A stretch of 64,000 nt of DNA from Rhodocyclaceae bacterium (GTDB lineage: Bacteria; Pseudomonadota; Gammaproteobacteria; Burkholderiales; Rhodocyclaceae). The notes below the pieces were generated by a model, which had not been told where the DNA came from, searched no databases, and was given only the letters and a program-made list of their open reading frames with translations. The stretch spans positions 1 to 64,000 of the forward strand of contig JADJEF010000020.1 in the NCBI GenBank assembly GCA_016702335.1, read 5' to 3'. Numbering within the stretch: position 1 is the stretch's first letter; each line of letters starts with the position of its first letter. Below are positions 19,226 through 27,055 of the stretch, one piece after another. The position numbers and the translations under genes were made by a program.

Positions 19226-19506
19226 TAGGGGTGACGGTGGACATTGCGAATCTTTTGATAGAGCAATCGAGCCAACGCGAAAATGGTAAAGCACCAAAGA
19301 AACTGAAGCGGATAGATGAGCAAGGCCCAACTACCTATTAGGTAGTGTTCAGTTAGCAACCAAGGGGCAAGAAGGAACTCAGCTAACGGTTCTAGAAACC
19401 CTCCGCCTCCCATTCCGGGCCGTGGTGACAGGATGAAAATGCCAACCAACATCAAAGGAAAGAATGCGATTGCCGACCAAACAGCTGCAATCTTTAGGTC
19501 ACGCAT
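19225..19506 (-). CDS. Membrane cassette protein
   Basis: 93 residues, intact. Hydrophobic segments are AAVWSAIAFFPLMLVGIFIL, FLEPLAEFLLAPWLL and ALLIYPLQFLWCFTIFALA, so an inner-membrane protein with about three helices. The stop TAA is formed across the intron insertion point and is the same with or without intron 5. Its attC is the one at 17183 split by the intron, so cassette excision is blocked unless the intron leaves. No family recognised. Confidence 0.7.
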   Translation of the reverse strand: MRDLKIAAVWSAIAFFPLMLVGIFILSPRPGMGGGGFLEPLAEFLLAPWLLTEHYLIGSWALLIYPLQFLWCFTIFALARLLYQKIRNVHRHP

Positions 19507-19512
19507 TCATCA

Positions 19513-19579
19513 CCCCTAACGTAGAGTTGAGCGGGCTGCGCGGCTTTTTGCGCAGCTCCGCTCGAACGCCGGGTTAGAC
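19513..19579 (-). repeat. attC site
   Basis: CCCTAAC ... GTTAGAC, main family (GCTGCGCGGCTTTTTGCGCAGC). Confidence 0.92.
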
Positions 19580-19668
19580 CGCACTGCGATTACCCTCACG
19601 TTTTTGTTTTTCAATGGCCATCGACAGAACAATTAGGCAGCATTCCATGCACCGAAAATGCCAACTCG

Positions 19669-19923
19669 CTAATAGAAGCTGTGCGAGATTTTCGGAATCT
19701 TGACTGAACCCTTTGCTATTGCCAAAACGACCTCTTTGTTGATTTCATCACTTTGAACGCCCCGAAGCTTTACCTCTAGCCTTTCATTTGCGGCTGTTCG
19801 ATTGGCAATTACCGTTTGAACATTGCTGTAAAAATGAATGCAACCAGCGGCCATAAATAATTGTGAAATCAGCACGAGACGTAGCCAGAAAAGCGAGGAA
19901 CCTGCATTCCAGTTTATCGACAT
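19669..19923 (-). CDS. Small membrane-anchored cassette protein
   Basis: 84 residues from ATG 19923. One membrane segment (LFWLRLVLISQLFMAAGCI, about residues 10-28), then NVQTVIANRTAANERLEVKL. It starts 21 bp from the attC at 19944. An alternative start upstream would read through the attC and is less likely. About 90 bp between its stop and its own attC hold nothing recognisable. No family recognised. Confidence 0.6.
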   Translation of the reverse strand: MSINWNAGSSLFWLRLVLISQLFMAAGCIHFYSNVQTVIANRTAANERLEVKLRGVQSDEINKEVVLAIAKGSVKIPKISHSFY

Positions 19924-19943
19924 TGCATCCTCTCTCAACTGCG

Positions 19944-19997
19944 GTCTAACGCAGAAGTGAGCGGCTCGCAAGAGTCCGCTCGACTGCCGGGTTAGAG
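19944..19997 (-). repeat. attC site, short
   Basis: 54 bp, GTCTAAC ... GTTAGAG. It has the main-family outer arms (GAGCGGCTC, GAGTCCGCTC) but lacks the long GCGCGGCTTTTTGCGC apical stem. Confidence 0.8.
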
Positions 19998-20019
19998 CGC
20001 ATTTTTACGGAGAAAGAAA

Positions 20020-20317
20020 TTGGACATTGAAGCACTGGCAAAGAAGGCTGGATTTACGGTGGCAAACGGTAGCTACGGCCTGAAGTTTTCAGGCGGCGAT
20101 TTTGAGTTGCTTGTGCGTTTGGCGACTGAAGAAGAGCGCGAGGCGTGTGCAAAGTGTGCGAGGAATTGGCCAACAAGTACAAGAGGCCAATCCGTACAGC
20201 GATTCGGAACCGCTGATGCGTGACTGTTGGGTTGGTGCTGGGCGTGCCATACGCGAGCGCTCTAACGTGGAAGTGAGCGGCCTGCGCGGCTTTTTGCGCA
20301 GGTCCGCTCGACTGTAG
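20020..20317 (+). pseudogene. Small cassette protein in reverse orientation, frameshifted
   Basis: TTG start behind GGAGAAAG, 22 bp after the attC. The N-terminus (residues after the start: DIEALAKKAGFTVANGSYGL) is followed by ATEEEREACAK, a helix common in phage-type hypothetical proteins. One or two lost bases shift the frame, after which ANPYSDSEPLMRDCWVGAG and the attC read-through tail appear. About 95 residues when corrected. It lies on the plus strand, against the array direction. Function unknown. Confidence 0.55.
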
Positions 20318-20325
20318 GGTTGGGC
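20260..20325 (-). repeat. attC site
   Basis: CTCTAAC ... GTTGGGC, main family. Confidence 0.9.
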
Positions 20326-20332
20326 GTCATGG

Positions 20333-20774
20333 TCAGAACCACCACTTGTAGCGACGTTTGTTCCTTCTGTGAAGCGCTATATCCTCCTGCCAGTCGTAGC
20401 GGCGTGGGCCTGGGCCCACCGCGCCAAAGTAGATAAGAAATACTCCAAACATACCGAGACCCGCCGCGAATAGCCAAGGATGGTCGAGCCCACTGGCACC
20501 ACCGTGAGAAAAACACAATTCTCGTAGCAACCCAAATGCAAAGCCCTCCAATCGAAAAGCCAACGAAACGGCGAAACCATTCCCAAAGAGTTGCAAGCAG
20601 TCGTTCAACTAACTTCCGCAGGAGCCGTTTTGTCTCGTGTGCCAAAGTACCAAGGTATTCCGGCAGTGCCGCTACAACAGCGATTGCTGTTGCCGTTTCA
20701 GCCGAAAGCCCATGATTCAGAAATAAGGCGATGGCCAGAATTCCTACAAAGGCTACGTAGGTCGCAGTGTTCAT
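20333..20774 (-). pseudogene. Membrane cassette protein, frameshifted
   Basis: Starts MNTATYVAFVGILAIALFLN at 20774. N-terminal hydrophobic helix, then ETATAIAVVAALPEYLG and a basic region (HETKRLLRKLVERLLATLWE). One frame change near 20550 leads to LDHPWLFAAGLGMFGVFLIY and the polar end DWQEDIALHRRNKRRYKWWF. About 145 residues with three or four membrane helices when corrected. No family recognised. Confidence 0.6.
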
Positions 20775-20777
20775 GAC

Positions 20778-20843
20778 GCCCAACGTAGAGTTGAGCGGGC
20801 TGCGCGGCTTTTTGCGCAGCTCCGCTCGAACGCCGGGTTAGAC
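20778..20843 (-). repeat. attC site
   Basis: GCCCAAC ... GTTAGAC, main family. Sequence nearly identical to the site at 19513. Confidence 0.92.
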
Positions 20844-21300
20844 CGCTGGCGTAGAAAAATTGATGCCATTGACAACGCCTTGCGGGCAGTCTTTACGTTT
20901 GTGCAGTAAATGCCACGATTGATCTTTGCCCGCTGCGCTTGCCCCCGAATGCAGAGATACGGGATTTAGTCGCGCGATCAGCTTCGCGGCAACGGACGTA
21001 ACAGCTTGCTGCAATGAAGCGCCCAATGAAAATAGTTGAGTGCGACCAACGTGGATCATAGAAAAGTTCTACTGTGAGTTCAATTGCGTTTGTTTTGTCA
21101 CGCATGAATACGCATTTATTCAACTCGGGTTGTTCTAGTACTAGCCGAGCCATGGCTTGAGTGTCGCCGTTCCATTTTTTTGGCGGATCGTTGCGCCCGA
21201 AATGCGAAATGGAAACACCTGACGCAAGAATGCTCTCAAATATTTCCGCTACGTTCTCTGGCGAGGGTGTCGGTAGGTACAGATATGCGATGGGAGTCAT
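20838..21300 (-). pseudogene. Soluble cassette protein, frameshifted
   Basis: Starts MTPIAYLYLPTPSPENVAEI at 21300 and includes ASGVSISHFGRNDPPKKWNG and NAIELTVELFYDPRWSHSTI. A frame change near 21040 joins SLGASLQQAVTSVAAKLIAR and the end GKDQSWHLLHKRKDCPQG. About 150 residues in total, no signal peptide or membrane segment. No family recognised. The stop lies in the attC core at 20837. Confidence 0.55.
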
Positions 21301-21305
21301 TTGAG

Positions 21306-21371
21306 GTCTAACGTGGAAGTGAGGGGGCTGCGCGGCTTTTTGCGCAGCTCCCCTGGAATGTAGGGTTAGCC
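21306..21371 (-). repeat. attC site
   Basis: GTCTAAC ... GTTAGCC. Arms GAGGGGGCTGCGC/GCGCAGCTCCCCT, a variant of the main family with compensatory arm changes. Confidence 0.9.
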
Positions 21372-21772
21372 ATCTGTGACCACACTGCCACGGTGCTTCG
21401 TCAGAACAAACCCAATAACTGCAGGACTCAAACCAAGCCACGCGAGCAAGAGATACTTGGCAAGGTGATGTTGAACTGCGGAGAGAAGCCACATTACTAA
21501 TGCGGTAATAGTTACGCAAGCAAGACCGGTGAGGTTGACCAAACCACAGGCACTGCGCGTTGCGGGCCAGCAAGCTTTGCACTCAGCCCTGAACTTAACA
21601 GAGCGAGAAAGGCCAAACTGAATGAGAGCATCCACAACACTTGAACTGAGCCACCTTTGCCCCAAGCGCGCTCGTATTGGTCAAGCAGGTAAACGCTTGC
21701 GGTCGACCAGAGAAGCATAAGGAGTAGCACGGTTCCAGCGAAGAGGATGGCGGTCTTTCCGAACGGGCGCAT
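21366..21772 (-). pseudogene. Membrane cassette protein, frameshifted
   Basis: Starts MRPFGKTAILFAGTVLLLML at 21772, a membrane helix; then WMLSFSLAFLALLSSGLSAK. The frame changes near 21545 and it continues LTGLACVTITALVMWLL and LLLAWLGLSPAVIGFVL to a stop in the attC core. About 135 residues and four predicted helices when corrected. No family recognised. Confidence 0.6.
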
Positions 21773-21781
21773 GCTCGTGAT

Positions 21782-21845
21782 GGCTAACGGAAGTGAGCGG
21801 GCTGCGCGGCTGTTTGCGCAGCTCCGCTCGACTGTAGGGTTGGGC
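21782..21845 (-). repeat. attC site
   Basis: GGCTAAC ... GTTGGGC, main family with GGCTGTTTGCGC loop. Confidence 0.9.
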
Positions 21846-21884
21846 GGCATTGCTTGGACAAGAAACAAAGCAAATCGTCCCTAT

Positions 21885-22868
21885 TTATGTGAAACGCGTG
21901 ATTAGTGCGCGCGCCTCAGTTTTCATAGCTTCAAACTGCTGGGCTACTTGTGCGCATTTCTCTGAAGCTTTTGGATGGGTGCATTTAACACGCCCCGCTC
22001 GTTTGCCTGTGAACTCAAACCATTCACTATCTGGGTCAGCGATCCTTCGCCCGTCCATATTGATGAATACTTCCGGATGTTTCTCCTTTATCTCCAGATC
22101 GGTCAAGAGGCGACGTGGGTCATTGATAGGAAGCCCCATGGACTTGTGAGCGATTCGCCGATACGCTCCCCACCCCGCTCCAGACACTCCCTCTAGAATT
22201 GCTGAAAGCAAAGCATATTCTTGAGCTGAAAAATAGTGCGGCGCGAGCTTGATTCTCTTAAGGCGTTTGAGCGCAATCGCAGGTAGAAAAGCGGGGTATT
22301 TGCATGCGCTCGTGACAAAGGATAGGCCTAAGTGCTCTAGATTCTGCAAGCCACGCAAGAATTCGAAATTGTCGATTGGTTGGTTCCAATCCAAAGTGCC
22401 GAAGATGCTCAGATAACGCAAGGAGGCAGAACCCATAAGCCCAGAAAAGTCGCTTACTCGCCTCAAGTTTTCAAGATGCAAAGATCGTAACTTTGAAAGT
22501 CCGGAGAGCAGGGATAAGTCTGAAAACCCAGACACGTATTCCAACACCAACTCTTCCAGATTAGTTAGCTTCGCTAGACCTTCTATGTGTTTTGGACGAA
22601 AGTGCGTTACGCGAAGCCTCGTGATTTGGGTGAAATTGCTGACAGCTTCGAACTGGTCAGAGTTTGCTTCATGAAGAGTAATTTCTTCTAAGTTGGGAAG
22701 CGTGAGGCACTTTTCCCAGTCTTTGGAATCTTTGCCGATGAGCGCAACTTGAATGGTCGGATCACCTTCGTCAGTGCATTCGAACTCATCGATGAAACGT
22801 TCGCGATTGGGTACCACTGTCCAATAGTCTCCCTCACGATCCAAGAAGTCAGCGAAATGGTGTTTCAT
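21885..22868 (-). CDS. Leucine-rich repeat cassette protein
   Basis: 327 residues, intact, the largest cassette gene of the array. Residues about 50-210 form roughly seven leucine-rich repeats of 22-24 residues (LPNLEEITLHEANSDQFEAV, LTNLEELVLEYVSGFSDLSL, LSKLRSLHLENLRRVSDFSG, LQNLEHLGLSFV). The C-terminal 110 residues (GWGAYRRIAHKSMGLPINDP and on) are a separate domain ending with ARALITRFT. No signal peptide, so probably cytoplasmic. LRR domains bind proteins and similar genes often act in immunity or effector roles, but nothing specific is shown here. It starts 40 bp from the attC at 22908. Confidence 0.8.
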   Translation of the reverse strand: MKHHFADFLDREGDYWTVVPNRERFIDEFECTDEGDPTIQVALIGKDSKDWEKCLTLPNLEEITLHEANSDQFEAVSNFTQITRLRVTHFRPKHIEGLAKLTNLEELVLEYVSGFSDLSLLSGLSKLRSLHLENLRRVSDFSGLMGSASLRYLSIFGTLDWNQPIDNFEFLRGLQNLEHLGLSFVTSACKYPAFLPAIALKRLKRIKLAPHYFSAQEYALLSAILEGVSGAGWGAYRRIAHKSMGLPINDPRRLLTDLEIKEKHPEVFINMDGRRIADPDSEWFEFTGKRAGRVKCTHPKASEKCAQVAQQFEAMKTEARALITRFT

Positions 22869-22907
22869 TGAGTACTCAGCTTAATCATCATGAGGCGGCT
22901 CTATGAC

Positions 22908-22973
22908 GCCCAACGTGGAAGTGAGCGGGTTGCGCGGCTTTTTGCGCAGCTCCGCTCGACTGAAGGGTTAGAC
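22908..22973 (-). repeat. attC site
   Basis: GCCCAAC ... GTTAGAC, main family. Confidence 0.92.
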
Positions 22974-23479
22974 CGCATCGCCAGGAGGAAGCTGTGCGCA
23001 CCGAGCGACAACATGGTTGTACGTTATGCGACTGTAATCATACGTGCACGCACATATGTTGTGGATGTGTTGCATTGCATGGGTAAATCCAATACCTGAT
23101 TTGGAATGCCTATAACCATAAAACGCAAGATCGCTTCCATTTGCTTGGCGAATATCTTCGTCGAAGAAGCTTTTCAACATCAACCCATTTTGGGTATTTA
23201 AAACGTAGTTCGGGCGCGGGATATTGACTGGAGGATCACGAGTGTCACCAATGCTCCATCGGCTATGCCAAAGCTGCTCGTCGCCAGACATACCGATCAG
23301 CGCAATTGGGACTCCGGTCAAAGGCGGAATCACGTCGCTTGCCGAAAAAAGAGGCTTAGGACGCACAAATAGAATTCACGCCCAGGGTCGATGACGTGAC
23401 CAACAGCGATTCGCTCGTCATCCACTGGAATGAGCAAGGTGCTACCGACTTCAAGACGGCGATAGGAAGATCGTGCCAT
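22968..23479 (-). pseudogene. Cassette protein resembling immunity protein Imm26, frameshifted
   Basis: The start ATG at 23479 gives MARSSYRRLEVGSTLLIPVD and DERIAVGHVIDPGREFYLCV. This beta-rich opening (a short loop, then LIPVDDERIAVGHV) resembles the Imm26-type immunity domain; this is a weak, by-eye match. After a frame change at an A6 run near 23347 it continues PLFSASDVIPPLTGVPIALI and QLWHSRWSIGDTRDPPVNIP and ends in the attC core. About 168 residues when corrected. Confidence 0.55.
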
Positions 23480-23482
23480 GCG

Positions 23483-23549
23483 GTCTAACGTGGAGGTGAG
23501 CGGCGCTGCGCGGCTTTTTGCGCAGGTCCGCTCGACTGTAGGGTTATGC
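23483..23549 (-). repeat. attC site
   Basis: GTCTAAC ... GTTATGC, main family with one extra base in the left arm (GAGCGGCGCTGCGC). Confidence 0.9.
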
Positions 23550-24058
23550 GTCATCGCCGAATAGCCAAGTGGGATAACACGCTTGGATTTTTGCGGCGAG
23601 CGCATCACTACTGAGCGATATCTCGGCGTCCTTGATTGGAAGACCCAATAACCAGCGCACATGCGTCTTCAATGAAGGAACATGAAACTCGTGCCGAGCA
23701 GGCATGTAGGCCATGTGCCGGTAGGTACTTTTGCGTTGGACTTCACAACATCTTCGCAGACAAGAGGCCACTCATCGAAGGAACGCCCGCGCAAGTAGTA
23801 AATGGAACTAGCTACAGCGTTTGGAAGCCAAGGTGGTTTTCCAATGGCGGCAAGTTCATGGACGCCGGAAGGAATAGGGAGCTTACGATCACAAATACCA
23901 ATCGTCGAATAGAAGCGCCCAGCTTCACAGTCAAATTCGGCGATAAGCATAGGAAGCTTTCCATTGTTGTCGCGATAGGCGAAAACCTTGCCACGCGAAC
24001 TAAAGCGATCGCGAAGATGGTGAACAATTGCCTTGTGGTGTTCGGGAGGATTACGCAT
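23544..24058 (-). pseudogene. Duplicated cassette gene, better copy (one frameshift)
   Basis: First cassette at the right end of the array. ATG at 24058 gives MRNPPEHHKAIVHHLRDRF, then GRFYSTIGICDRKLPIPSGV and ELAAIGKPPWLPNAVASS. One frame change near 23715 leads to YMPARHEFHVPSLKTHVRWL and the end QACYPTWLFGDDA, whose stop lies in the attC core. About 170 residues. The texture (ICDRKLPIPSGVHELAAIG, a short WPL motif) is loosely like suppressor-of-fused-type domains; not assignable by eye. An almost identical copy is at 13489-13997. Confidence 0.6.
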
Positions 24059-24072
24059 GGCGTGTCTCTGAC

Positions 24073-24079
24073 GCATAAC
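24073..24079 (-). repeat. End of cassette array: last core box (GCATAAC), possible attI junction
   Basis: On the minus strand this reads GTTATGC, the core box that opens the first cassette. To its right there is no attC stem, so this is where attI would be expected. No integron integrase lies within the next several kilobases on either strand, so attI is only inferred. Confidence 0.5.
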
Positions 24080-24111
24080 GTAAAGTCTCCCCCAAATCGG
24101 GGAGTGAACAG

Positions 24112-24196
24112 GTTATTGGACAGAATGAGTTGATTCGCAACTGCATGAATGTAAATCTGATTCCGAGTTTTTCGCCTGTCATCTTGTCCAATAATC
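24112..24196. repeat. Imperfect inverted repeat around 50 bp
   Basis: GTTATTGGACAGAATGA (24112-24128) and TCATCTTGTCCAATAATC (24179-24196) are inverted copies, about 16 of 18 positions matching, separated by 50 bp. It sits in the 340-bp gene-free gap between the cassette array and the island. It could be the ends of a deleted or miniature element, or recombinase binding sites. Confidence 0.6.
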
Positions 24197-24384
24197 TACT
24201 ACCTTTTCCCTAGATTCGGCGGCAGCAGGCATTCGGACAGCGGATTGGGCGAAATTCTGTGCCATGAATAATCGGCAGCCACAGTTAAGCCGCAGCCATT
24301 AGGCCGGAGTGTGGTTATCCGGAGGGCGTATCGATGAATAGGCAGGACACGTTCACTTCACTTCAGTTTATGGAGTGATGTAGT

Positions 24385-24415
24385 AAAAAAAAGAAAGGCC
24401 TCACTTTGAAGCCCT
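24385..24415 (-). terminator. Rho-independent terminator of the minus-strand island operon
   Basis: On the minus strand AAGGGCTTCAAAGTGAGGCCTTTC forms an imperfect hairpin followed by eight T, 11 bp after the stop of the gene at 24426. Confidence 0.6.
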
Positions 24416-24425
24416 TCTCTCTGTC

Positions 24426-24626
24426 CTACCAATCCAGATCTTTCGTCTCGCGAAATCCGCGGGCATAGGCTTCGAAAAAACGGGAGTCATAGTCCGGCCC
24501 GAATTTATCCAGATCCTCTTCGTCGTCGCCCATGACTTGCTTCGCTACGGCGATACCTATCCCGATCAGGCCGATGCCGGCCATCAGCGCCATTTTGGCG
24601 GGATTTATGCTGTCAAAAATACTCAT
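24426..24626 (-). CDS. Small single-pass membrane protein of the ICE-like module
   Basis: 66 residues: one membrane helix (KMALMAGIGLIGIGIAVAK, about residues 11-29), then an acidic tail (MGDDEEDLDKFGPDYDSRFF). Good ribosome site AAAGGAG seven bases upstream. Last gene of a minus-strand series with the same type of ribosome site. No family recognised. Confidence 0.65.
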   Translation of the reverse strand: MSIFDSINPAKMALMAGIGLIGIGIAVAKQVMGDDEEDLDKFGPDYDSRFFEAYARGFRETKDLDW

Positions 24627-24647
24627 TTTTGTTCTCCTTTGATTGCA

Positions 24648-25622
24648 TCAATTTGTCGTCGCCATTGCCTTACGTTCTAACTTTTCACGCAAGCTTGTTT
24701 GGCTCTTTGCTGCAGTAGCACCAGCGTCCGAGTCGGCTTTTCGCTGTCTGTCACCCTCCTCCGATTGCTCCGGAAAGAATTCCTCCACCACTTCGGCGGC
24801 GTCGTCATCCGAATCTTCGAACGCCCCATTGGCAAATCCGGCCCGTGCCGCTGCATCGAGCGCCACTTGGTCATACCCGGCAGATTGGCGCCGCGCTTCA
24901 ATCGCCCGAGCATTACTCAAGGCCTCCTCGACACTTTGCCCATCACGCAAGGTGATGTCCGCGTAGTAAATCGGCGTCCGATGACTCATCGTCGTGGTCT
25001 TGGCTCGCAACTTCATGCTCAACGGCAAACAAGACAGCCGGTTTCCCGACAAGGCTTCGAAGTAACTCAGGCGTGCCGCCAGTGTGCGGATACTGTTAAA
25101 GCCGGTGGTGCGGAAGATGAACGTCCCGGCTTCTCGACTGCGGGTAGGCTTTGCCTCGGGTGTCGTTGATGGCGATGTTGTCGGTAGTGACTCCGTCACC
25201 TCAATCTGGACGTTCAGCCGCGCATACGGCTTGCATCCCGCCTTGGCCAGCTCACAGCCTTCGGGTGCCGGACAAGGCAAGGTCTCAATGCCCTTGCCGG
25301 TAAAGCGCCGACAGGTTTCGCCATTGCCGGTGCACATGGGTCGCCCGGTGTTGCGGTCAAACAGGCTGTAGTCAGCTCTGAGATTGAGATCCGGATCATT
25401 GAACATCAGCCGAATCGGAATCGAGCGCAGCTTCGCGCCTTCCTGACCATTGCGTAGCCGCTCATCCAGACTGTGCTGCAACCAGCCGTCCTTGCCTTGT
25501 ATCTGGGTCGTGATGGTGAATTGATCGTCCTTCTCGGGGAGCCGCTTGCCGTTTCTTTCAACGACACGACCGATAGAAATCCGCCCGGTAATGGGCGGGG
25601 TGATAGCCAAACCTTTGATCAT
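24648..25622 (-). CDS. Cys-rich metal-binding protein of ICE-like elements
   Basis: 324 residues, intact. The N-terminal half holds a cluster of cysteines that should bind metal: CTGNGETCRRF, then LPCPAPEGCELAKAGCKPY (residues about 100-140). The C-terminal half is helical and acidic (EDSDDDAAEVVEEFFPEQSE). Proteins of this layout occur next to YqaJ exonucleases and DUF932 proteins in integrative elements, where they are often labelled hydrolase or metal-binding protein. A role in single-strand annealing or recombination with the YqaJ nuclease is an inference from position. Ribosome site GGAGAAAG precedes the ATG. Confidence 0.7.
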   Translation of the reverse strand: MIKGLAITPPITGRISIGRVVERNGKRLPEKDDQFTITTQIQGKDGWLQHSLDERLRNGQEGAKLRSIPIRLMFNDPDLNLRADYSLFDRNTGRPMCTGNGETCRRFTGKGIETLPCPAPEGCELAKAGCKPYARLNVQIEVTESLPTTSPSTTPEAKPTRSREAGTFIFRTTGFNSIRTLAARLSYFEALSGNRLSCLPLSMKLRAKTTTMSHRTPIYYADITLRDGQSVEEALSNARAIEARRQSAGYDQVALDAAARAGFANGAFEDSDDDAAEVVEEFFPEQSEEGDRQRKADSDAGATAAKSQTSLREKLERKAMATTN

Positions 25623-25649
25623 TGCTTTCTCCTGTGATGATGGGTGTTG

Positions 25650-25679
25650 CCGGCCTCCTTTCCGCAGGGAGACCGGCCA
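25650..25679 (-). promoter_or_regulatory. GC-rich hairpin upstream of the metal-binding protein gene
   Basis: GCCGGCCTCC and GGGAGACCGGC pair around TTTCCGCA, 28 bp before the start codon. No T-run follows, so not a classical terminator. One of four such leader hairpins in this gene series. Confidence 0.45.
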
Positions 25680-25778
25680 CGTTCCACACGCCGTCGTCCG
25701 CTGCGGTGGGATGACGGGGTTGCGTGGTGTTGGGGTGATGCGGGATGGGTAGTTCTTGCGGCGATAAAACGTGGTGGA

Positions 25779-26799
25779 TCAGCTCATCAAGAAACGACGA
25801 CTGCCCGGCTTGCTCAAGGCGTAGCGCGTTTTGAGATCCGGATGTGCCTGAAGCAGCTTTTCCAGATCGATACCCTGGCTGTCCTTGGATCGCTTCCAAC
25901 TCACGCTGCCGGTTTCGAACAGGGCTTTACTGGCATCGCCCATACGCTGCTGGATCTTCTGCTTCAGCTGCGCCTCGACCTTTTCCTGCTCGGCGATGGT
26001 TTGCCGGATCGCCACCCAGATCAGCGAAGGTGGCGGACATCTCCCGGTCCGCCGATAGGTCGAGTGTTTGGCCGCTGTCCTGGGAATATAAGGCCCGCAA
26101 GGCGATTTCCGCTGATTCCGAACCATCCGCCGGCGGTGGGGTATCCGCTTCCACGTAGCTCCAAAATTCCCGTTCCAGTTGAATCAGCCGAGCAATCAGG
26201 GCGTCATCGCGTTCAATGCGATGAATGCGAATCTCCTGACCACAGAGCAGGACACAGACATCGGCACTGGCTTTACCCGTGACGGCCAGTTGATGCTGTA
26301 CCTGGCACTGCACATACTCCGGGACGCCGTCTCGCCAGAGCCGACTTCCGAATTCTCCGGCTGTTTTGCATTCGAGAATCTGAACGTCGGCATTCAGAAC
26401 TTCACGATCGATATTGGCGAGCATGAAACTTTTGTCGGCATCAGGATGCTGAAGCACCGCATTGATCCGCCGCACTCGGTTGCCGGTACGTTTGGTGTAA
26501 TGGCTTGCGACAATAGGCTCCAACAGGTTTCCAAAATAGAGTGGGCTATCCTGGTCATTGGGATCAGTCTTGGGTAGGCGTTGATCGCGACCCGTTTTGA
26601 CGAGCCATAGTTCCAGCGGCGATTGATACGGACTGATGCCAACCGCCGCGGCGGCATCGCTGCTGCCGATGCCTTGCTTACGCACGTCGAGCCAGTCCTC
26701 ACGGGACAGTTCGTGGGTCTTGATCAGGCGCAGAGCCGGTTTGGGTTTGGTTTGGGATTCGGGGGAAGATGATTCGGGGTGGCGTACGACGACGCTCAT
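25779..26799 (-). pseudogene. YqaJ-type recombination exonuclease, frameshifted
   Basis: From ATG 26799 (AGGAGA site) the first about 255 residues are a YqaJ-like PD-(D/E)XK nuclease: VRKQGIGSSDAAAAVGISPY (entry motif), DSPLYFGNLLEPIVA (catalytic Glu), FMLANIDREVLNADVQILEC (D...E-x-K around ILECKTA). The frame changes near 26030; the tail IRQTIAEQEKVEAQLKQKIQ and the end YALSKPGSRRFLMS is in the next frame. About 340 residues if corrected. Such enzymes work with a single-strand annealing protein in phage and ICE recombination. Catalytic residues are intact, so the break could be an error. Confidence 0.8.
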
Positions 26800-26823
26800 A
26801 ACGGTCTCCTAAAAAATGAGAAC

Positions 26824-26850
26824 GCCCCGATCAGGAATACTGATCGGGGC
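26824..26850 (-). terminator. Perfect hairpin with T-run between DUF932 and yqaJ genes
   Basis: GCCCCGATCAG/CTGATCGGGGC, 11 paired bases, loop 5, followed on the minus strand by ATTTTTT and then the AGGAGA ribosome site of the yqaJ gene. It acts as a terminator or attenuator in the leader. Confidence 0.7.
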
Positions 26851-27055
26851 GATGGGGCAATAGCTGAAACGTCAGCCAGCGGTGCAACAGAGGGGATCGC
26901 GCTTTTCAGTTTCTTGAGCCCATAAGCGCGGTAAAGACTCTTGTGGTTATAGAGAACGCGGGAACCAAGCGAGCCGAAATGGATCAAGCACACCGACGAT
27001 GTAATGAACGGCCTTTGGCCTGCCTGCCCACAGAGTTATCCACAGATTTTGTGGA

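Noticed and set aside
10458..24079. Regularly recurring repeats considered as a CRISPR array
   Set aside because: Spacing is irregular (300-900 bp), repeats are imperfect palindromes with attC core boxes, and no cas gene is present.
24080..24425. Remnant of an integron integrase gene next to the array end
   Set aside because: No intI motif on either strand in this 346-bp gap.
26796..26993. 65-codon frame between the DUF932 and yqaJ genes
   Set aside because: Overlaps the terminator hairpin and lacks a ribosome site.
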